A stretch of DNA of 64,000 bases from Phenylobacterium sp. SCN 70-31 (GCF_001724605.1 NZ_MEEX01000010.1:49534-113533); one strand, 5' to 3'. Shown: positions 42,134 through 52,461, numbered from the stretch's first letter. Translations and numbers: made by a program. The notes: generated by a model not told the origin, from the letters alone.

Positions 42134-43297
42134 TTGCTGAAGAAACGCCCCTCGAAGAAGCAGGCCGCCGCCTCCGGGCGCGAGCGGATGCGGGCGATGC
42201 TGAACCTCGCCGCCCCCAGTCCGCCACCCCCGGCCGACGCCGGCCCGACCGAACCGGACACGCCGCGCGATCCCCTCTTCGCGCACGACAGCATCGGCGC
42301 GGCTCTGCGCGCCATCCGCCTGGAGCGGGGGCTCGAGCTGGCGCAGGTGGCCGAGAGCACAAGGGTGCGGCGGGCCTATCTAGAGGCGCTGGAGGAGATG
42401 CGGCTGGAGGCCCTTCCCTCGCGCCCCTTCACCATCGGCTACATCCGCGCCTACGCCACGGCGCTGGGCGCCGATCCCGAGCGCGCCATCGAGCGCTTCA
42501 AGAGCGACGAGCCGGTGCTGGACGAGCCCTTGCGCGCGCCGGTGGGCATGGCGGACGAGCGCGACCCGAGGGTTGCGACCTTCGTGGTGGGCGCGCTCCT
42601 CATCATCGCCGCCATCGTCCTGTGGAACATCACCCAGCGGGCGATGATGGCCGCTGCGCCCCCGCCGCCGCTGGCCCCCGAGGCCAAGGCCGAAAAGCTG
42701 CTGGAGGACCTGAAGCCGGGTCCCGTGGCGCTGGGCGAGCCCCTGCCCGCGCCGGTGGAATCGACCACGCCGCCGGCCTACGAGACGCCCGGACTGGCCG
42801 CCGCCCTGGGCCTCGACGGCCGGCCGCCGGGCGAGATCCCGACGCCCAACCGGGTGGGCGAACCGCCCCCGGTGGATCTGGCCAGCCTGAAGCCCGTCTT
42901 CACGCCCCAGGGCGCGATCTACGGCCCCGGCGACGCCCGTATCTCGTCGGTGGTGACCGTCCAGGCGCTGAAGGGCGGCGCGCTGATCGTGCGCGGGGCC
43001 GACGGCTCGGTCTATTTCGCGCGCCAGCTCGCCAAGGGCGAAGCCTATCGCGTGCCCCAGCTCGCAGGCCTGACGCTCGACGTCTCGGCGCCCCAGGACT
43101 TCCAGGTGTTCGTGAACGGCCAGTCCCGAGGCGTTCTGCCCTCGACCCAGGTCCTGGCGTCGAAGCTGGCGGTCGCCGCCGCCCCGCCGCACGCCCCGAC
43201 GCAGGCCAGGCCCGCCACGCCCACCGCCGGAAGCGCCGCGCCCACGCCGACGACGCCTCCGCCCGTCCCGACGCCCCCTCCGACGCCGCGCCCCTGA
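42134..43297 (+). CDS. RodZ-like helix-turn-helix membrane protein
   Basis: A 387-residue protein with an N-terminal HTH_25 domain (about 53-122: [20 protein letters not shown] and [18 protein letters not shown]). One membrane span follows (148-166), then a proline-rich periplasmic linker and a C-terminal DUF4115-like domain (about 255-340: [33 protein letters not shown]). This is the plan of RodZ, which ties MreB to the membrane and wall synthesis. The start is uncertain: I give the TTG at 42134, which follows GGCGAGGAG; ATG 42188 or 42197 would also keep all domains. It lies between ptsP and ispG in the conserved block. Confidence 0.82.
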   Translation: MLKKRPSKKQAAASGRERMRAMLNLAAPSPPPPADAGPTEPDTPRDPLFAHDSIGAALRAIRLERGLELAQVAESTRVRRAYLEALEEMRLEALPSRPFTIGYIRAYATALGADPERAIERFKSDEPVLDEPLRAPVGMADERDPRVATFVVGALLIIAAIVLWNITQRAMMAAAPPPPLAPEAKAEKLLEDLKPGPVALGEPLPAPVESTTPPAYETPGLAAALGLDGRPPGEIPTPNRVGEPPPVDLASLKPVFTPQGAIYGPGDARISSVVTVQALKGGALIVRGADGSVYFARQLAKGEAYRVPQLAGLTLDVSAPQDFQVFVNGQSRGVLPSTQVLASKLAVAAAPPHAPTQARPATPTAGSAAPTPTTPPPVPTPPPTPRP

Positions 43298-43400
43298 GGG
43301 TGACCCCTTGGAGCGTCCCCTGAGCGTGATCCCGGGGGGCGTCCGGACCGCGAGGCCGGCCCTCGCTTCGGGCGGCGGATGCGCCTATTTTCCACAGGTC

Positions 43401-44543
43401 ATGACCGTCGAAGCCCACACCGCCGTGCGCCCCTGGCGCGCGATCGACCGCCGCAAGAGCCGCAAGATCCGCGTGGGGTCTGTGGAGGTCGGCGGCGACG
43501 CGCCGATCACGGTCCAGTCCATGACCAACACGGTGACCGCGGACGCCGCGGCCACCATCGAGCAAGTGCGACAGCTCGAGGAGGCGGGCGCCGACATCGT
43601 CCGCGTCTCCTGCCCCGACGAGGACTCCACCGCCGCATTCCGGGAGATCGCCCGGGCGGCCAAGGTCCCGCTGGTGGCCGACATCCACTTCCACTACCGC
43701 CGCGGGATCGAGGCGGCGCAGGCCGGCGCCGCGTGTCTGCGGATCAATCCGGGCAACATCGGCTCGCCGGCCCGCGTACGCGAGGTGGTGCAGGCCGCCC
43801 GCGACCACGGGTGCTCCATGCGCATCGGCGTCAACGCCGGCTCGCTGGAGCGCGACCTGCTGGAGAAGTACGGCGAGCCCTGTCCCGACGCGATGGTCGA
43901 GAGCGCGCTGAACCACGCCCGCATCCTCCAGGACCACGACTTCCACGAGTTCAAGATCAGCGTGAAGGCGTCCGACCCCTTCATGACCGTGGCCGCCTAC
44001 CAGCAGCTCGCCGAGGCCATCGACTGCCCGCTGCACCTGGGCGTGACCGAGGCCGGGGCCACGCGGACCGGCACGGTGAAATCCTCCATCGGCATCGGCT
44101 CGCTGCTTTGGGCGGGCATCGGCGACACCATCCGCGTCAGCCTCGCCGCCGATCCGGTCGAGGAGGTGAAGGTCGGCTTCGACATCCTCAAGAGCCTGGG
44201 CCTGCGCCACCGCGGCGTGAACATCATCGCCTGTCCGTCCTGCGCGCGACAGGGCTTCAACGTGATCCAGACGGTCGAGACCCTGGAACAGCGGCTGGCC
44301 CACATCGCCACGCCCATGAGCCTGTCTATCATCGGCTGCGTGGTGAACGGGCCGGGCGAAGCGCTGATGACCGACCTGGGCTTCACCGGCGGCGGCAAGG
44401 GTTCCGGCATGGTCTATGTGGCGGGCCGGCCGGACCACAAGATGGACAACGACCGCATGGTCGAGCACATCGTCGAACTGGTGGAAGCGCGCGCCGCCGA
44501 GATCGAGGCCGCCCGCGACGCGATCCCCACCGCCGCCGAATGA
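43401..44543 (+). CDS. ispG: 4-hydroxy-3-methylbut-2-en-1-yl diphosphate synthase
   Basis: This 380-residue enzyme converts methylerythritol cyclodiphosphate to HMBPP in the non-mevalonate isoprenoid route. The N-terminal TIM barrel shows [24 protein letters not shown] [14 protein letters not shown] and DIHFHYRR. The C-terminal Fe-S domain shows [12 protein letters not shown] and [12 protein letters not shown], which give the [4Fe-4S] cysteines. ATG 43401 is selected, as an upstream in-frame start adds unrelated residues. It follows the rodZ-like gene, an order common in proteobacteria. Confidence 0.95.
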   Translation: MTVEAHTAVRPWRAIDRRKSRKIRVGSVEVGGDAPITVQSMTNTVTADAAATIEQVRQLEEAGADIVRVSCPDEDSTAAFREIARAAKVPLVADIHFHYRRGIEAAQAGAACLRINPGNIGSPARVREVVQAARDHGCSMRIGVNAGSLERDLLEKYGEPCPDAMVESALNHARILQDHDFHEFKISVKASDPFMTVAAYQQLAEAIDCPLHLGVTEAGATRTGTVKSSIGIGSLLWAGIGDTIRVSLAADPVEEVKVGFDILKSLGLRHRGVNIIACPSCARQGFNVIQTVETLEQRLAHIATPMSLSIIGCVVNGPGEALMTDLGFTGGGKGSGMVYVAGRPDHKMDNDRMVEHIVELVEARAAEIEAARDAIPTAAE

Positions 44544-44633
44544 CAATCCGGACACAAAAATGACGCCTGCGTCACTCTTGCGCGGCGAGACCAGACGCGT
44601 TTAGGTGGCGCTCCATTTCCCAGGGAGGAACGA

Positions 44634-44927
44634 ATGTCCGCGGACGGCAACTGGAAAGTCACGATCAACACGCCGATGGGCGCGCGCACCATGGCGGTGA
44701 GCATCGCCACCAGCGGCGACAGCTTCACCGGCAAGGTCGACAGCGAGATGGGCGCGCAGGAAGTGACCGGCAAGGTCGACGGCGACACCCTGACCTGGAG
44801 CACCGACATCACCAACCCGATGCCGATGAAGCTCGAATTCACCGCCAAGGTCGACGGCGACAAGATGACCGGCAACTGCAAGCTCGGCATGTTCGGCAAC
44901 GCCGCGCTGACCGGCGAGCGCGCCTGA
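44634..44927 (+). CDS. small conserved protein of beta-strand repeats (97 aa), function unknown
   Basis: A 97-residue acidic protein. The pattern GNWKVTINTPMGARTMAVSI, SFTGKVDSEMGAQEVTGKVDGDTL and KLEFTAKVDGDKMTGNCKLG alternates hydrophobic and polar residues with repeated GKVDGD-like turns, suggesting a small beta barrel. It has no signal peptide. A strong ribosome binding site (GGGAGGAA) and its own terminator mark it as a separate, probably well-expressed unit. I do not know an assigned function; similar short proteins are annotated as hypothetical in Caulobacterales. Confidence 0.8.
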   Translation: MSADGNWKVTINTPMGARTMAVSIATSGDSFTGKVDSEMGAQEVTGKVDGDTLTWSTDITNPMPMKLEFTAKVDGDKMTGNCKLGMFGNAALTGERA

Positions 44928-44957
44928 TTCCATCGACGACGACGCAGAGATGCGAAG

Positions 44958-44987
44958 GCCCCCTCCGGCGACGGAGGGGGCTTTTTT
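44958..44987 (+). terminator. rho-independent terminator
   Basis: Ten-base stem GCCCCCTCCG (44958-44967) with CGGAGGGGGC (44972-44981), loop GCGA, then TTTTTT. It lies 30 bases after the stop codon of the small beta-repeat protein gene. Confidence 0.93.
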
Positions 44988-45000
44988 CTTGCGGGACGCC

Positions 45001-45600
45001 TCAGGCCCGGCGCGGCGGGACCACATCGGCGAAGTCGGGCCAGGCCTTCCATGCCGGCTCCACCGGCGGGGCGTCCTCGCTGGGCGTGTAGGGCGAGGCC
45101 TCGCCGCGGGCCAGGTCGGGAATGTAGCGGGGGCAGTTGGGGAAGATGTCGACCGGCGTCACCCGCACCAGGAGCTGGGCGCCCGGCATGCCCGCCATCA
45201 GGGGATCGTCGCGGACCACCTCGGCCCGGCCGTTGACCCGAAGCCGGCCCGGCCGCTCGCCCATGGCGATGAACAGCAGGCCCACGTGCGGATTGGCCAC
45301 GATGTTGCCCAGGCTCTTGAACATGCCGTTGCCGTCGTAGTCGGGGAATACGAGCAGGTCCGGCGCGGCCACGCGCGCGAAGCCGGGCGCGCCCCCCTTG
45401 AACGAGCAGTCGGGCCGGCCTTCGGCGTCGGCGGTCGCCAGGAAGAAGAAGGGCTGGGCCTGGATGAAGGCCGCCTCCGCCTCGGTGAAACGGTCGTGGC
45501 GCAGCTTCTCCGCCAGCCGGTCGGCCAGGGGGCGGCTGCCGAAGGCGTCCTGAAGCGCCCGGTTGCCCTCGTGGAACATGACGTGTCCTCCCGCCGCCAT
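45001..45600 (-). CDS. pyridoxamine 5'-phosphate oxidase-like flavoprotein
   Basis: A 199-residue split-barrel flavin protein. AFIQAQPFFFLATADAEGRPDCSFKGG (about 43-69, in pieces) contains the strand and turn that bind FMN; LLVFPDYDGNGMFKSLGNI, ANPHVGLLFIAMG and RLRVNGRAEVV follow as usual in PNPOx-like reductases. These proteins reduce or oxidise small molecules, or hold F420/haem in some branches; the substrate is unknown. ATG 45600 is used; an ATG eight codons in (MFHEGN) is possible. It is divergent from prfA with a 68-base gap. Confidence 0.82.
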   Translation of the reverse strand: MAAGGHVMFHEGNRALQDAFGSRPLADRLAEKLRHDRFTEAEAAFIQAQPFFFLATADAEGRPDCSFKGGAPGFARVAAPDLLVFPDYDGNGMFKSLGNIVANPHVGLLFIAMGERPGRLRVNGRAEVVRDDPLMAGMPGAQLLVRVTPVDIFPNCPRYIPDLARGEASPYTPSEDAPPVEPAWKAWPDFADVVPPRRA

Positions 45601-45668
45601 CTTAGACCGGATTTGTCGTGACGCGGCGGCTCGGGTAGAGACAGCGCCCTCCGAAGGACCCGACCACG

Positions 45669-46745
45669 TTGCGACTCCCCCAGGCCAGGCTCGACCAGGT
45701 GCTCGACCGCTTCCGCGAGATCGAGGCGCGCATGGGCGCGGCGTCGGACGGCGCCGAGATCGTCCGGCTGTCGAAGGAGCACGCCGAGCTGAAGCCGGTG
45801 GCCGACGCGGTCACCACGCTCGAGAAGGCTCGCGCCGAGGCGCCCGAACTGGAGGAGATGGCCGCTTCCGGCGACGCCGAGATGGCCCAGATGGCCCGTG
45901 ACGAACTGGAGGCGCTGAAGGAACGGCTGCCCGTTCTGGAGCGCGAGGTGGCCCTGCTGCTCGCGCCCAAGGACCGGGATGAGAACGCCTCGGCCATCCT
46001 GGAGGTCCGGGCGGGTACGGGGGGCGACGAGGCGGCCCTGTTCGCCGGCGACCTCTTCCGCATGTACCAGCGCTACGCCCAGGGCCGCGGCTGGCGGGTG
46101 GAGATCGACTCCGTCTCCGAGGGCGAGATGGGCGGCTACAAGGAGATCGTGGCCTCGATCACCGGCGACGGCGTGTTCGGGCGCCTGAAGTTCGAGAGCG
46201 GCGTCCACCGGGTCCAGCGCGTGCCGGCCACCGAGGCGCAGGGGCGCATCCACACCTCGGCCGCGACGGTCGCCGTCCTGCCCGAACCCGAGGAGGTGGA
46301 GATCGAGATCCGCGACCAGGACCTGCGGATCGACACCTACCGCTCGTCCGGCGCCGGGGGCCAGCACGTCAACAAGACCGACTCGGCCGTGCGCATCACT
46401 CACCTGCCCACCGGCATTGTGGTCACCAGTTCCGAGAAGTCGCAGCATCAGAACCGCGCGCGGGCGATGAAGGCGCTGAAGGTCAAGCTGTACGACATGC
46501 AGCGCGAGGCGATCGATTCCGCCCGCTCCGAGGCCCGGAAGAGCCAGGTGGGATCGGGCGACCGGTCCGAACGCATCCGCACCTACAACTTCCCGCAGGG
46601 GCGGGTGACCGACCACCGGATCAACCTGACGCTCTACAACCTGTCGAAGGTCATCGAGGGCGAGGCGCTGGACGACGTCATCGACCCGCTCATCGCCGAG
46701 GATCAGGCGGCGCGTCTGGCGGCGCTGGAGGACGAGCTGGCCTGA
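45669..46745 (+). CDS. prfA: peptide chain release factor 1
   Basis: This 358-residue release factor reads UAA and UAG. The GGQ motif that triggers peptidyl-tRNA hydrolysis is at 230-232 ([19 protein letters not shown]). The codon-recognition loop is in the PAT-type region [25 protein letters not shown]. The start is a TTG at 45669 ([14 protein letters not shown]), in agreement with family length; there is no nearby ATG. It is normally followed by prmC, which methylates the GGQ glutamine; here prmC is 6.7 kb away behind inserted genes. Confidence 0.96.
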   Translation: MRLPQARLDQVLDRFREIEARMGAASDGAEIVRLSKEHAELKPVADAVTTLEKARAEAPELEEMAASGDAEMAQMARDELEALKERLPVLEREVALLLAPKDRDENASAILEVRAGTGGDEAALFAGDLFRMYQRYAQGRGWRVEIDSVSEGEMGGYKEIVASITGDGVFGRLKFESGVHRVQRVPATEAQGRIHTSAATVAVLPEPEEVEIEIRDQDLRIDTYRSSGAGGQHVNKTDSAVRITHLPTGIVVTSSEKSQHQNRARAMKALKVKLYDMQREAIDSARSEARKSQVGSGDRSERIRTYNFPQGRVTDHRINLTLYNLSKVIEGEALDDVIDPLIAEDQAARLAALEDELA

Positions 46746-47829
46746 GGCGGCGGGCCGCCTCACGCGCCTGACGGGCGCCCTCGCGAAGACCGCCGAAGCT
46801 GCGGCCGACGTCGTCGGCCACGACGGCGCCACGCTCGCCCAGCGGCCTCGCCGGCCCCACTGTCGAATCGAGGGCGGTCTGGTGCTCGATCTCGGCGTTG
46901 AGTTCGGCGCCCAGCAGAACGATCAGCACCGAGACCCACACCCACAGCATGAAGGCGATCGCGGCGCCCAGCGAGCCATAGGTCACATCCAGCCGCGCGA
47001 TATGGTTCAGGTACCAGGAGAAGCCCGCCGAGCCGGCGATCCACAGCGCCGCCGCGGTCATCGCGCCGGGCGCGATCCAGCGCCAGCGCGCCGGCCGGCG
47101 GCTGGGGCCGTAGCGGTAGGCGATGGCGAAACAGCCGGCGGCGACCAGGAAGACCAGGGGCCAGCGCGCCGCGACCAGCAGGCCTTCGCGTATCCCGAAC
47201 GCCGCCAGCACCATCGGCGCGGCCACCAGGACGGCGCTGATCACGCCCAGGAAGAGCAGAAGGACCAGGGTGAAGGCGTAGGTGACCGCCGTCCGCAACA
47301 GATAGGGGCGGCTCTCGGTCTCGCCATAGGCCACGTTCAGGCCGTCCACGAGGGCCCGGATTCCCGCGCCCGCGCTCCAGAGCGAGAGCAGGAGGCTGAC
47401 GAGGAAGGCCAACGAAAGGCCGGCGGCCCGTCCGGTCGCCAGTCGCATCATCTGCTCGCCCAGCAGGCTCACCGCCTCGGGCGGGAAAATGACCGACAGC
47501 TGCGCGAGCTGCGCCTGCACCGCGCCCACGTCGGCGATCAGGCCGTAGAGCGAGACGAAGACACCCAGGGCCGGAAAGATGGCCAGAAGGGTGAAATAGG
47601 TGACGCCTCCGGCCACCACCGTCAGCTTGTCGTCGCCGAACTCCCGCCCCACGCGCCACAGGATGTCGCGCCATCCTCGCCAGGGAATGTGCAGCGGCCG
47701 CTCGGCCGTGCGGCCGCGGCCGGGCTCCCGGCGTTCGAATTCCTCCGGCTCGACCCCGCGGGGCGATGGGGACCCCGCGCCGACGGCGGGCTGAGCGTCC
47801 GTCATTCGAGCCATTCTCTGCAACGTCAT
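46690..47829 (-). CDS. YihY/UPF0761 family inner membrane protein
   Basis: A 379-residue protein with a polar N-terminal region (about 55 residues) and six hydrophobic segments. Family marks are [51 protein letters not shown] and [31 protein letters not shown] (each read in pieces). The family was once called RNase BN, which is an error; the true role is unclear, perhaps transport. ATG 47829 has AAGG at good spacing; 47814 and 47805 are alternatives. Its 3' end overlaps the convergent prfA end by 56 bases. Confidence 0.88.
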   Translation of the reverse strand: MTLQRMARMTDAQPAVGAGSPSPRGVEPEEFERREPGRGRTAERPLHIPWRGWRDILWRVGREFGDDKLTVVAGGVTYFTLLAIFPALGVFVSLYGLIADVGAVQAQLAQLSVIFPPEAVSLLGEQMMRLATGRAAGLSLAFLVSLLLSLWSAGAGIRALVDGLNVAYGETESRPYLLRTAVTYAFTLVLLLFLGVISAVLVAAPMVLAAFGIREGLLVAARWPLVFLVAAGCFAIAYRYGPSRRPARWRWIAPGAMTAAALWIAGSAGFSWYLNHIARLDVTYGSLGAAIAFMLWVWVSVLIVLLGAELNAEIEHQTALDSTVGPARPLGERGAVVADDVGRSFGGLREGARQAREAARRLRPARPPAPPDAPPDPRR

Positions 47830-47911
47830 GGCGACCTTGAAACCCGCCTCCGGCGGCGGCGTTCCGCCGGCCGGGCCGATCTGCGGCCTTTCGACCGCGG
47901 CCGGCCGCGGA

Positions 47912-48895
47912 TCAGTAGGTGATCGTCGCCACCACCGTATCGACGTACTCGCCCGGCGAGGGCGTCGTCTGGGCGGGGGCGCGTCCATAGCCTGTGTAGG
48001 TCTGGGTGGCCCCGGACCCTGTTCCCGACCACACCGCCGAAGCGCCCTGGGCGGCCTCTCCCCACGGCTGGGTCGCCGCCGCATCCTTGTAGATGCCGTA
48101 GGTCACCCGTTCCGCCCCCTTCGCCAGCCGCCGCGCCGTGGGCCCCGACCCGTTGAGTCCCGGCCCGAGTCCTACGGAATAGGGCGTGCCCGGCGTGCAG
48201 CGGACGCTGACCGTGTTCTGAGCCGAAACCGGCGCGGAAAGGAGGCCGACCGGCCCGAAGTCGAGCAGGGTGGCCGAGACCGTGCAACTGGGGGCGACGT
48301 CGACCCGGAACGTGAAGGCGGGGGGTGGGATCGCTGTGCCGATGGTGATCCCGGCGCAGGTGAGCAGGTTCAGGCCCCAGAAGAAATTCTGGTTCGCGAA
48401 CGTCGAGGCGTAGGCGCCGGGTTGAGTCGTCGCCGGGACGGTCACCCGGCCGTACAGCGTCCTCGTGGTGTTGACCCGCCCCGAGAGGCCCGGAATCAGG
48501 GTGATCGTCGGAACCTCACCGAAAGCCAGCAACGACGAGGAGCCCCACGGCTGGCTGCGCGCGGCGTCCTGGTAGATCTGGAACGCCAGCGGCGCGCCCG
48601 GCCCCGTGAGGCGCCGGCCGCCCGAGCCGTCGTCGCCGCCCGATCCCGGGCCGATGTTCGGGCACAGGGTCACGGGAACGACCGGCGTGAGCCCGGTGCA
48701 GGCGAACGACAGGGTCGCCGTGGTGTTGACCGTCCCCCCCGCCAGCCCGTTGACCGTCCCGAAATCACCGTCCGAGACCTCGACCGTGCAGGACTGCGCC
48801 CACGCCGCCCCGCCGCCCAGGATCGCCAGGACCACCTGGCCACCGACAACGATGGCCAGCCTGCGCCAGCTAGCGGCATTCCAGGATCGCGCCAT
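47912..48895 (-). CDS. Csu-type pilus tip adhesin with two spore coat protein U domains
   Basis: A 327-residue secreted protein with a signal peptide (to about AWAQ, 33) and two SCPU (spore coat U) domains in tandem (about 34-185 and 190-327). Each has a Cys pair (SCTVEV...SFACTG and SCTVSA...VRCTPG) and ends in a hydrophobic beta strand, the last with the pilin-type VATITY. The first domain differs from pilins and should form the tip, as in CsuE of Acinetobacter; the second connects to the fibre. It is the last gene of the cluster; its ATG overlaps the usher gene by 26 bases. Confidence 0.87.
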   Translation of the reverse strand: MARSWNAASWRRLAIVVGGQVVLAILGGGAAWAQSCTVEVSDGDFGTVNGLAGGTVNTTATLSFACTGLTPVVPVTLCPNIGPGSGGDDGSGGRRLTGPGAPLAFQIYQDAARSQPWGSSSLLAFGEVPTITLIPGLSGRVNTTRTLYGRVTVPATTQPGAYASTFANQNFFWGLNLLTCAGITIGTAIPPPAFTFRVDVAPSCTVSATLLDFGPVGLLSAPVSAQNTVSVRCTPGTPYSVGLGPGLNGSGPTARRLAKGAERVTYGIYKDAAATQPWGEAAQGASAVWSGTGSGATQTYTGYGRAPAQTTPSPGEYVDTVVATITY

Positions 48896-51257
48896 GAAAC
48901 GTCTCCGGGTCTGTTGCGGTTAGGGTCGCGATGCAGAGCGCGCCGGCGCCCAGCTCGACCTGAATGTCGCGGACCGCCGCGGCGTCCTCGACGAAGACCT
49001 GCCCGTCGTAGCCGACCACCCGATCGAAGGGTCCGGCGTCGAACCGGGCGCGGGCTCCGGCGGGCGGGGCCGCGCCGCTGGGCAGCCGCAGCCACACCAT
49101 GCCCTGCCGCGGGGCCGGTGTGACCCGAAACGCGGCCCGGACACCCGAGCCATACGGCGGGCTGACGGAGATCCGGGTGACGGAGGCGAGGGCGGACAGG
49201 GGAAGGTCGGTGGTCTCGATGGCCAGAAGGTTGGCGCTGTAAGCGTCGAGGTTGGTCACCAGCGCGCGACCGTCCGCATCGCTGCGGGCCACGAGCCGGT
49301 TCTGATGCCGGACCCCCACGCCGGGAACTCCGACGTCCACCGCCGCAAACGCGCCGTCAATGCGGCTTCCGGACGCCAGGGGGCCGTCCAGCCAGACCAC
49401 GGAGCCTTCGGCCCGGACCTCGGCCTCGCGGGTCCCGCCGTACTGCGAAACGCGACCGGCCACACGAACGACCTCCCCGCGATAGGCGGCTTCCGCCGCG
49501 ACGCCCGACCGGCGTCCCCGATCCGCACGCAGGCGCCAGCCGACGCCGCCGGGCTCGATCGATTCCTGCTGCCGGACCTCGGCGAAGGCCGACGACCGGC
49601 CCCGGCTCTGGTCGAGCCCGGCGCTCGCGGTCCGCGCCGACCCGAGCGGCGCGGAGACCGCGAGGAACACGCCCCGCTCCCGGCGCTGGGCGCGCGAGAT
49701 GAAGGCGGCCGCCTGGAGATTCCAGCCGTTGCGCAGAATGTAGCTGACCGAGCCATTGAGGATTTCGTACCTCGGCCCGCCCCACGGGTCGCGAAGCGCA
49801 TAGGTCACCGCCAGCGTCGGCAGTCCGCCCCAGCGCTCGAAGACCGCCAGTTCGAGGGGTCCGGACGCCGTCGCCTGAACCAGGGTCCGGGGTTGCCGCC
49901 CGCCGTCCAGCAGGCCGGGAAGGCCCCGCGTGGCGGTTTCCGCGGCGACATCCCGGTAGTCGCCCACCGTTCTCTGGACCTGACCCGCCAGGGCGTATCG
50001 GCTCACCCGGCTCTCGAACGCAACGTTGAACAGAGCGCCTTCCGCGCCGCTCCGCCGGCTGGCCGCCGCAGCGGCCGAGGCTGTCCCCAGCGCGCCGAAC
50101 CGGCGGACGAGGCCGCCGCCCAGCGCCACCACCTTCCCCCCCGCCTCGGAATGGGCCTGGAGCGTCAGATTGTCGGAAAGCCCGTAGCGCCCCGTCGCCG
50201 ACACCAGGAGCCGATCGTCGTAGTCCGCCGACCTCAGGCCGAATCCCCGGCGTGCGAAGCCCGCCTCGAAGGAGAAGTCCGCCAGCCCCGCGCGCAGGAG
50301 TTGCGGAGAGGCGAAGTAGCTGGCGCTGACCACCTGCTCCGCGCCGAACGCATCGCGCAGGACGAGGCGCGCTTCTCCCCGCCCCTGGATCGGCAGATCG
50401 GTCACCTCCACCGGCCCCGCAGGAACGCGCCGCAGCATGAGGACCGAAGGCCCCATGGCGACCTCCAGCATGGATGGAACCGCCGCGGTCGCCGAAAGGA
50501 CCGGCGTGGGTATGGTCACGATGTCGGGGCGGGTGCCGAAATCCCGCCGGAACTGGACACCGCCCAGGCGCAACGGACGTGTCCAGGCCAGCCCACCCGA
50601 GATCAGGTCGCCCGCTCTCCACGACAGCGCGCGGTCGACGTCGTCGTAGGTCCATCGGGTGTCCAGCCTCACGGCCTGCGAGCGTCCGCCCGACGTCGCG
50701 GCCACCACCAGGGCGTTCTCGGCCAGCCCGAAGCGGCCGAACACACGCGCGTCGAACGCGCCGGTCACGCTCGAGACGCCTCGAACGCCATCGTCGGCCG
50801 CTGATGCGGACAGGCTGTAGTTGACGAGCATGCCGGCGTCGCGGGCGGGCGCCTGTCGCGCCGGCGTGGTGTTGAACGAGATGACCGTCGGGAGCACCGC
50901 GCGCGCGTCCGCGACGACGAACAGACGCTGGCCGGGTTCGTCGTAGCGATAGTCCACGCCTGGAAGACTGCGCGGGGCGATCTCGCCTTCCAGCCCCGGC
51001 GGCGCAGCCAGGCCGAGCGCGCGGATCTCGTCGACCGTCGCCACAAGCTCCCCATCGGGCCGTAGGCGAAAGGCCGCGATCAGACCGGTCGGCTCGCTGT
51101 TGCGGTAGACGTCGAGGTGAAGCCTCATGCCAGCCTCGGGGCGCGCCGTCTCGGGCTTCACGGGCGCGGGGGCGGCCATGGCGGCGCCGGCGAGCGCCCA
51201 GCACGCCGCCGCGAGGCTAGAGCCGCGGAGAGAGGGTGATGTCGAGCGAACCCGCAT
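48870..51257 (-). CDS. fimbrial outer membrane usher protein
   Basis: A 795-residue usher, predicted to form the outer membrane pore through which the pilus subunits are assembled. A signal peptide ends near AMAAP (28). The N-terminal chaperone-binding domain contains LHLDVYRNSEPTGLIAAFRLRPDG. The barrel, plug and C-terminal domains (SPPYGSGVRAAFRVTPAPRQ, then GYDGQVFVED) follow. The sequence belongs to the archaic sigma clade (Csu-type). ATG 51257 overlaps the chaperone gene by 41 bases, so translation is probably coupled. Confidence 0.92.
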   Translation of the reverse strand: MRVRSTSPSLRGSSLAAACWALAGAAMAAPAPVKPETARPEAGMRLHLDVYRNSEPTGLIAAFRLRPDGELVATVDEIRALGLAAPPGLEGEIAPRSLPGVDYRYDEPGQRLFVVADARAVLPTVISFNTTPARQAPARDAGMLVNYSLSASAADDGVRGVSSVTGAFDARVFGRFGLAENALVVAATSGGRSQAVRLDTRWTYDDVDRALSWRAGDLISGGLAWTRPLRLGGVQFRRDFGTRPDIVTIPTPVLSATAAVPSMLEVAMGPSVLMLRRVPAGPVEVTDLPIQGRGEARLVLRDAFGAEQVVSASYFASPQLLRAGLADFSFEAGFARRGFGLRSADYDDRLLVSATGRYGLSDNLTLQAHSEAGGKVVALGGGLVRRFGALGTASAAAAASRRSGAEGALFNVAFESRVSRYALAGQVQRTVGDYRDVAAETATRGLPGLLDGGRQPRTLVQATASGPLELAVFERWGGLPTLAVTYALRDPWGGPRYEILNGSVSYILRNGWNLQAAAFISRAQRRERGVFLAVSAPLGSARTASAGLDQSRGRSSAFAEVRQQESIEPGGVGWRLRADRGRRSGVAAEAAYRGEVVRVAGRVSQYGGTREAEVRAEGSVVWLDGPLASGSRIDGAFAAVDVGVPGVGVRHQNRLVARSDADGRALVTNLDAYSANLLAIETTDLPLSALASVTRISVSPPYGSGVRAAFRVTPAPRQGMVWLRLPSGAAPPAGARARFDAGPFDRVVGYDGQVFVEDAAAVRDIQVELGAGALCIATLTATDPETFHGAILECR

Positions 51258-51945
51258 CGGTTTCGGCCTTGAGGCGGAATGGAGCGCCGGTGTCGGTGGC
51301 GGCCGGCAGTTCCCAGCCCATCTGGGCGCCGGCCAGGACATAGCCCAGCAATCCCGGACGCTCGGAAATCACCTGCCCGGTCGCGTCCAGCACCCTCAGA
51401 TCGGCGACCCGGACACGGCGTGCGCCGCGATTCTCGGCCGTCAGGAGCAACCCGCCCGGGCCACGCCGGGCCGACATTTGGAGTTGCTCCAGTCGCGCCG
51501 CCGTCGCCGCGGCCGGCGTCACGAAGACGGGTATGGAGTGCCGCATCAGCAGGCGGACCTGTCGTCCCTGGGCGTCGGGCGGCGGCGGCAATTCATCCAC
51601 CACCACGCGATAAGCGCGCTCGCCCGGACCTTGCACGGCGAGGCCGACGACGCGGATGATACGTTCGCCACGCGCCTCGATGGACGCGATCGGAGGACTG
51701 ACCGCCACGTCTTCGGTCGGGGTGAGGACCTCGCGCGCCCCTCTCTGCGCCCACCGGTACACTCTCACCTGGACATTCACCGGGGAGCCATCGTCGTTGC
51801 GCAGGGTCAGCGTGGCCGCCGGACGCTGGGACGAAAGGTCGAGGTTGAGCGGGCTGACCCGAAGGGCGCCGGCCTCCGCGGCCGGGGTCGGCAGGAAGAT
51901 CAGGCCCGCGAGGGCCAGGACGGCCGCCAGGGGTGATCGCCGCAT
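51217..51945 (-). CDS. periplasmic pilus assembly chaperone
   Basis: A 242-residue PapD-like chaperone: signal peptide (1-25), then two immunoglobulin-like domains. The first has LRVSPLNLDLSSQRPAATLTLRND and the subunit-binding residues YRVVVDELPPPP. The second domain begins after a linker near residue 130 (RHSIPVFVTP). It donates a beta strand to pilin subunits and delivers them to the usher. It starts 12 bases after the pilin gene stop. Confidence 0.92.
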   Translation of the reverse strand: MRRSPLAAVLALAGLIFLPTPAAEAGALRVSPLNLDLSSQRPAATLTLRNDDGSPVNVQVRVYRWAQRGAREVLTPTEDVAVSPPIASIEARGERIIRVVGLAVQGPGERAYRVVVDELPPPPDAQGRQVRLLMRHSIPVFVTPAAATAARLEQLQMSARRGPGGLLLTAENRGARRVRVADLRVLDATGQVISERPGLLGYVLAGAQMGWELPAATDTGAPFRLKAETDAGSLDITLSPRL

Positions 51946-51957
51946 GTCGCCGCGGTC

Positions 51958-52461
51958 CTAGTAAGTCACGGTCACGGCGATCGTGTCGCTGTAGGCCCCG
52001 GCCGGCGGGCTCGCCACCGGCGGGACGCGCCCATACACGGTGAACGACTGCACGCCCCCATTGCCGGTGCCACCCTGGGTGTCGACGGCGTTGGTCACCC
52101 CCCAGACCTGGGTGTGGTTGGAATCCCGGTAGATCGTGTAGGGGATGGTCGCCCCCCCACTCGTGAGAAGCCGGTTGCTGACCGTGGCGCCCGAGCCCTG
52201 CCCCGCGCTGAGGCCGATCGAATAGGGCGTCGCGCTGGTGCACTGAACCCCGATCGTGCTCGAGGAATCGACGTTCGACGCGACCGTGGCGTGGGAGCCG
52301 AAGTCGAGCGTGGTGGCGGACGCCACGCTGCACGAGCCTTCGATCGTCATGCTGACCTGGAACGATCCCGTGGCCGTCGCGGCCCAGGCCGGGGCCGTGG
52401 AGAGCGTGGCGGGGACGAGGACGATGGCGGCCACCACCGCCGAAACGCAATTCCGCGACAT
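51958..52461 (-). CDS. major pilin subunit, spore coat protein U domain
   Basis: A 167-residue secreted pilin with a signal peptide ending at about PAWAA (28) and one SCPU domain. Two Cys residues form the disulfide (GSCSVASATTLDFGSHA, VQCTSATPYSIGL). The final strand is DTIAVTVTY. GAGGAG lies before the ATG at 52461. As the first gene of the minus-strand cluster it is the main subunit of a CsuA/B-like fibre used in surface attachment. The region upstream (52500-52580) is unusually AT-rich for this window. Confidence 0.9.
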   Translation of the reverse strand: MSRNCVSAVVAAIVLVPATLSTAPAWAATATGSFQVSMTIEGSCSVASATTLDFGSHATVASNVDSSSTIGVQCTSATPYSIGLSAGQGSGATVSNRLLTSGGATIPYTIYRDSNHTQVWGVTNAVDTQGGTGNGGVQSFTVYGRVPPVASPPAGAYSDTIAVTVTY

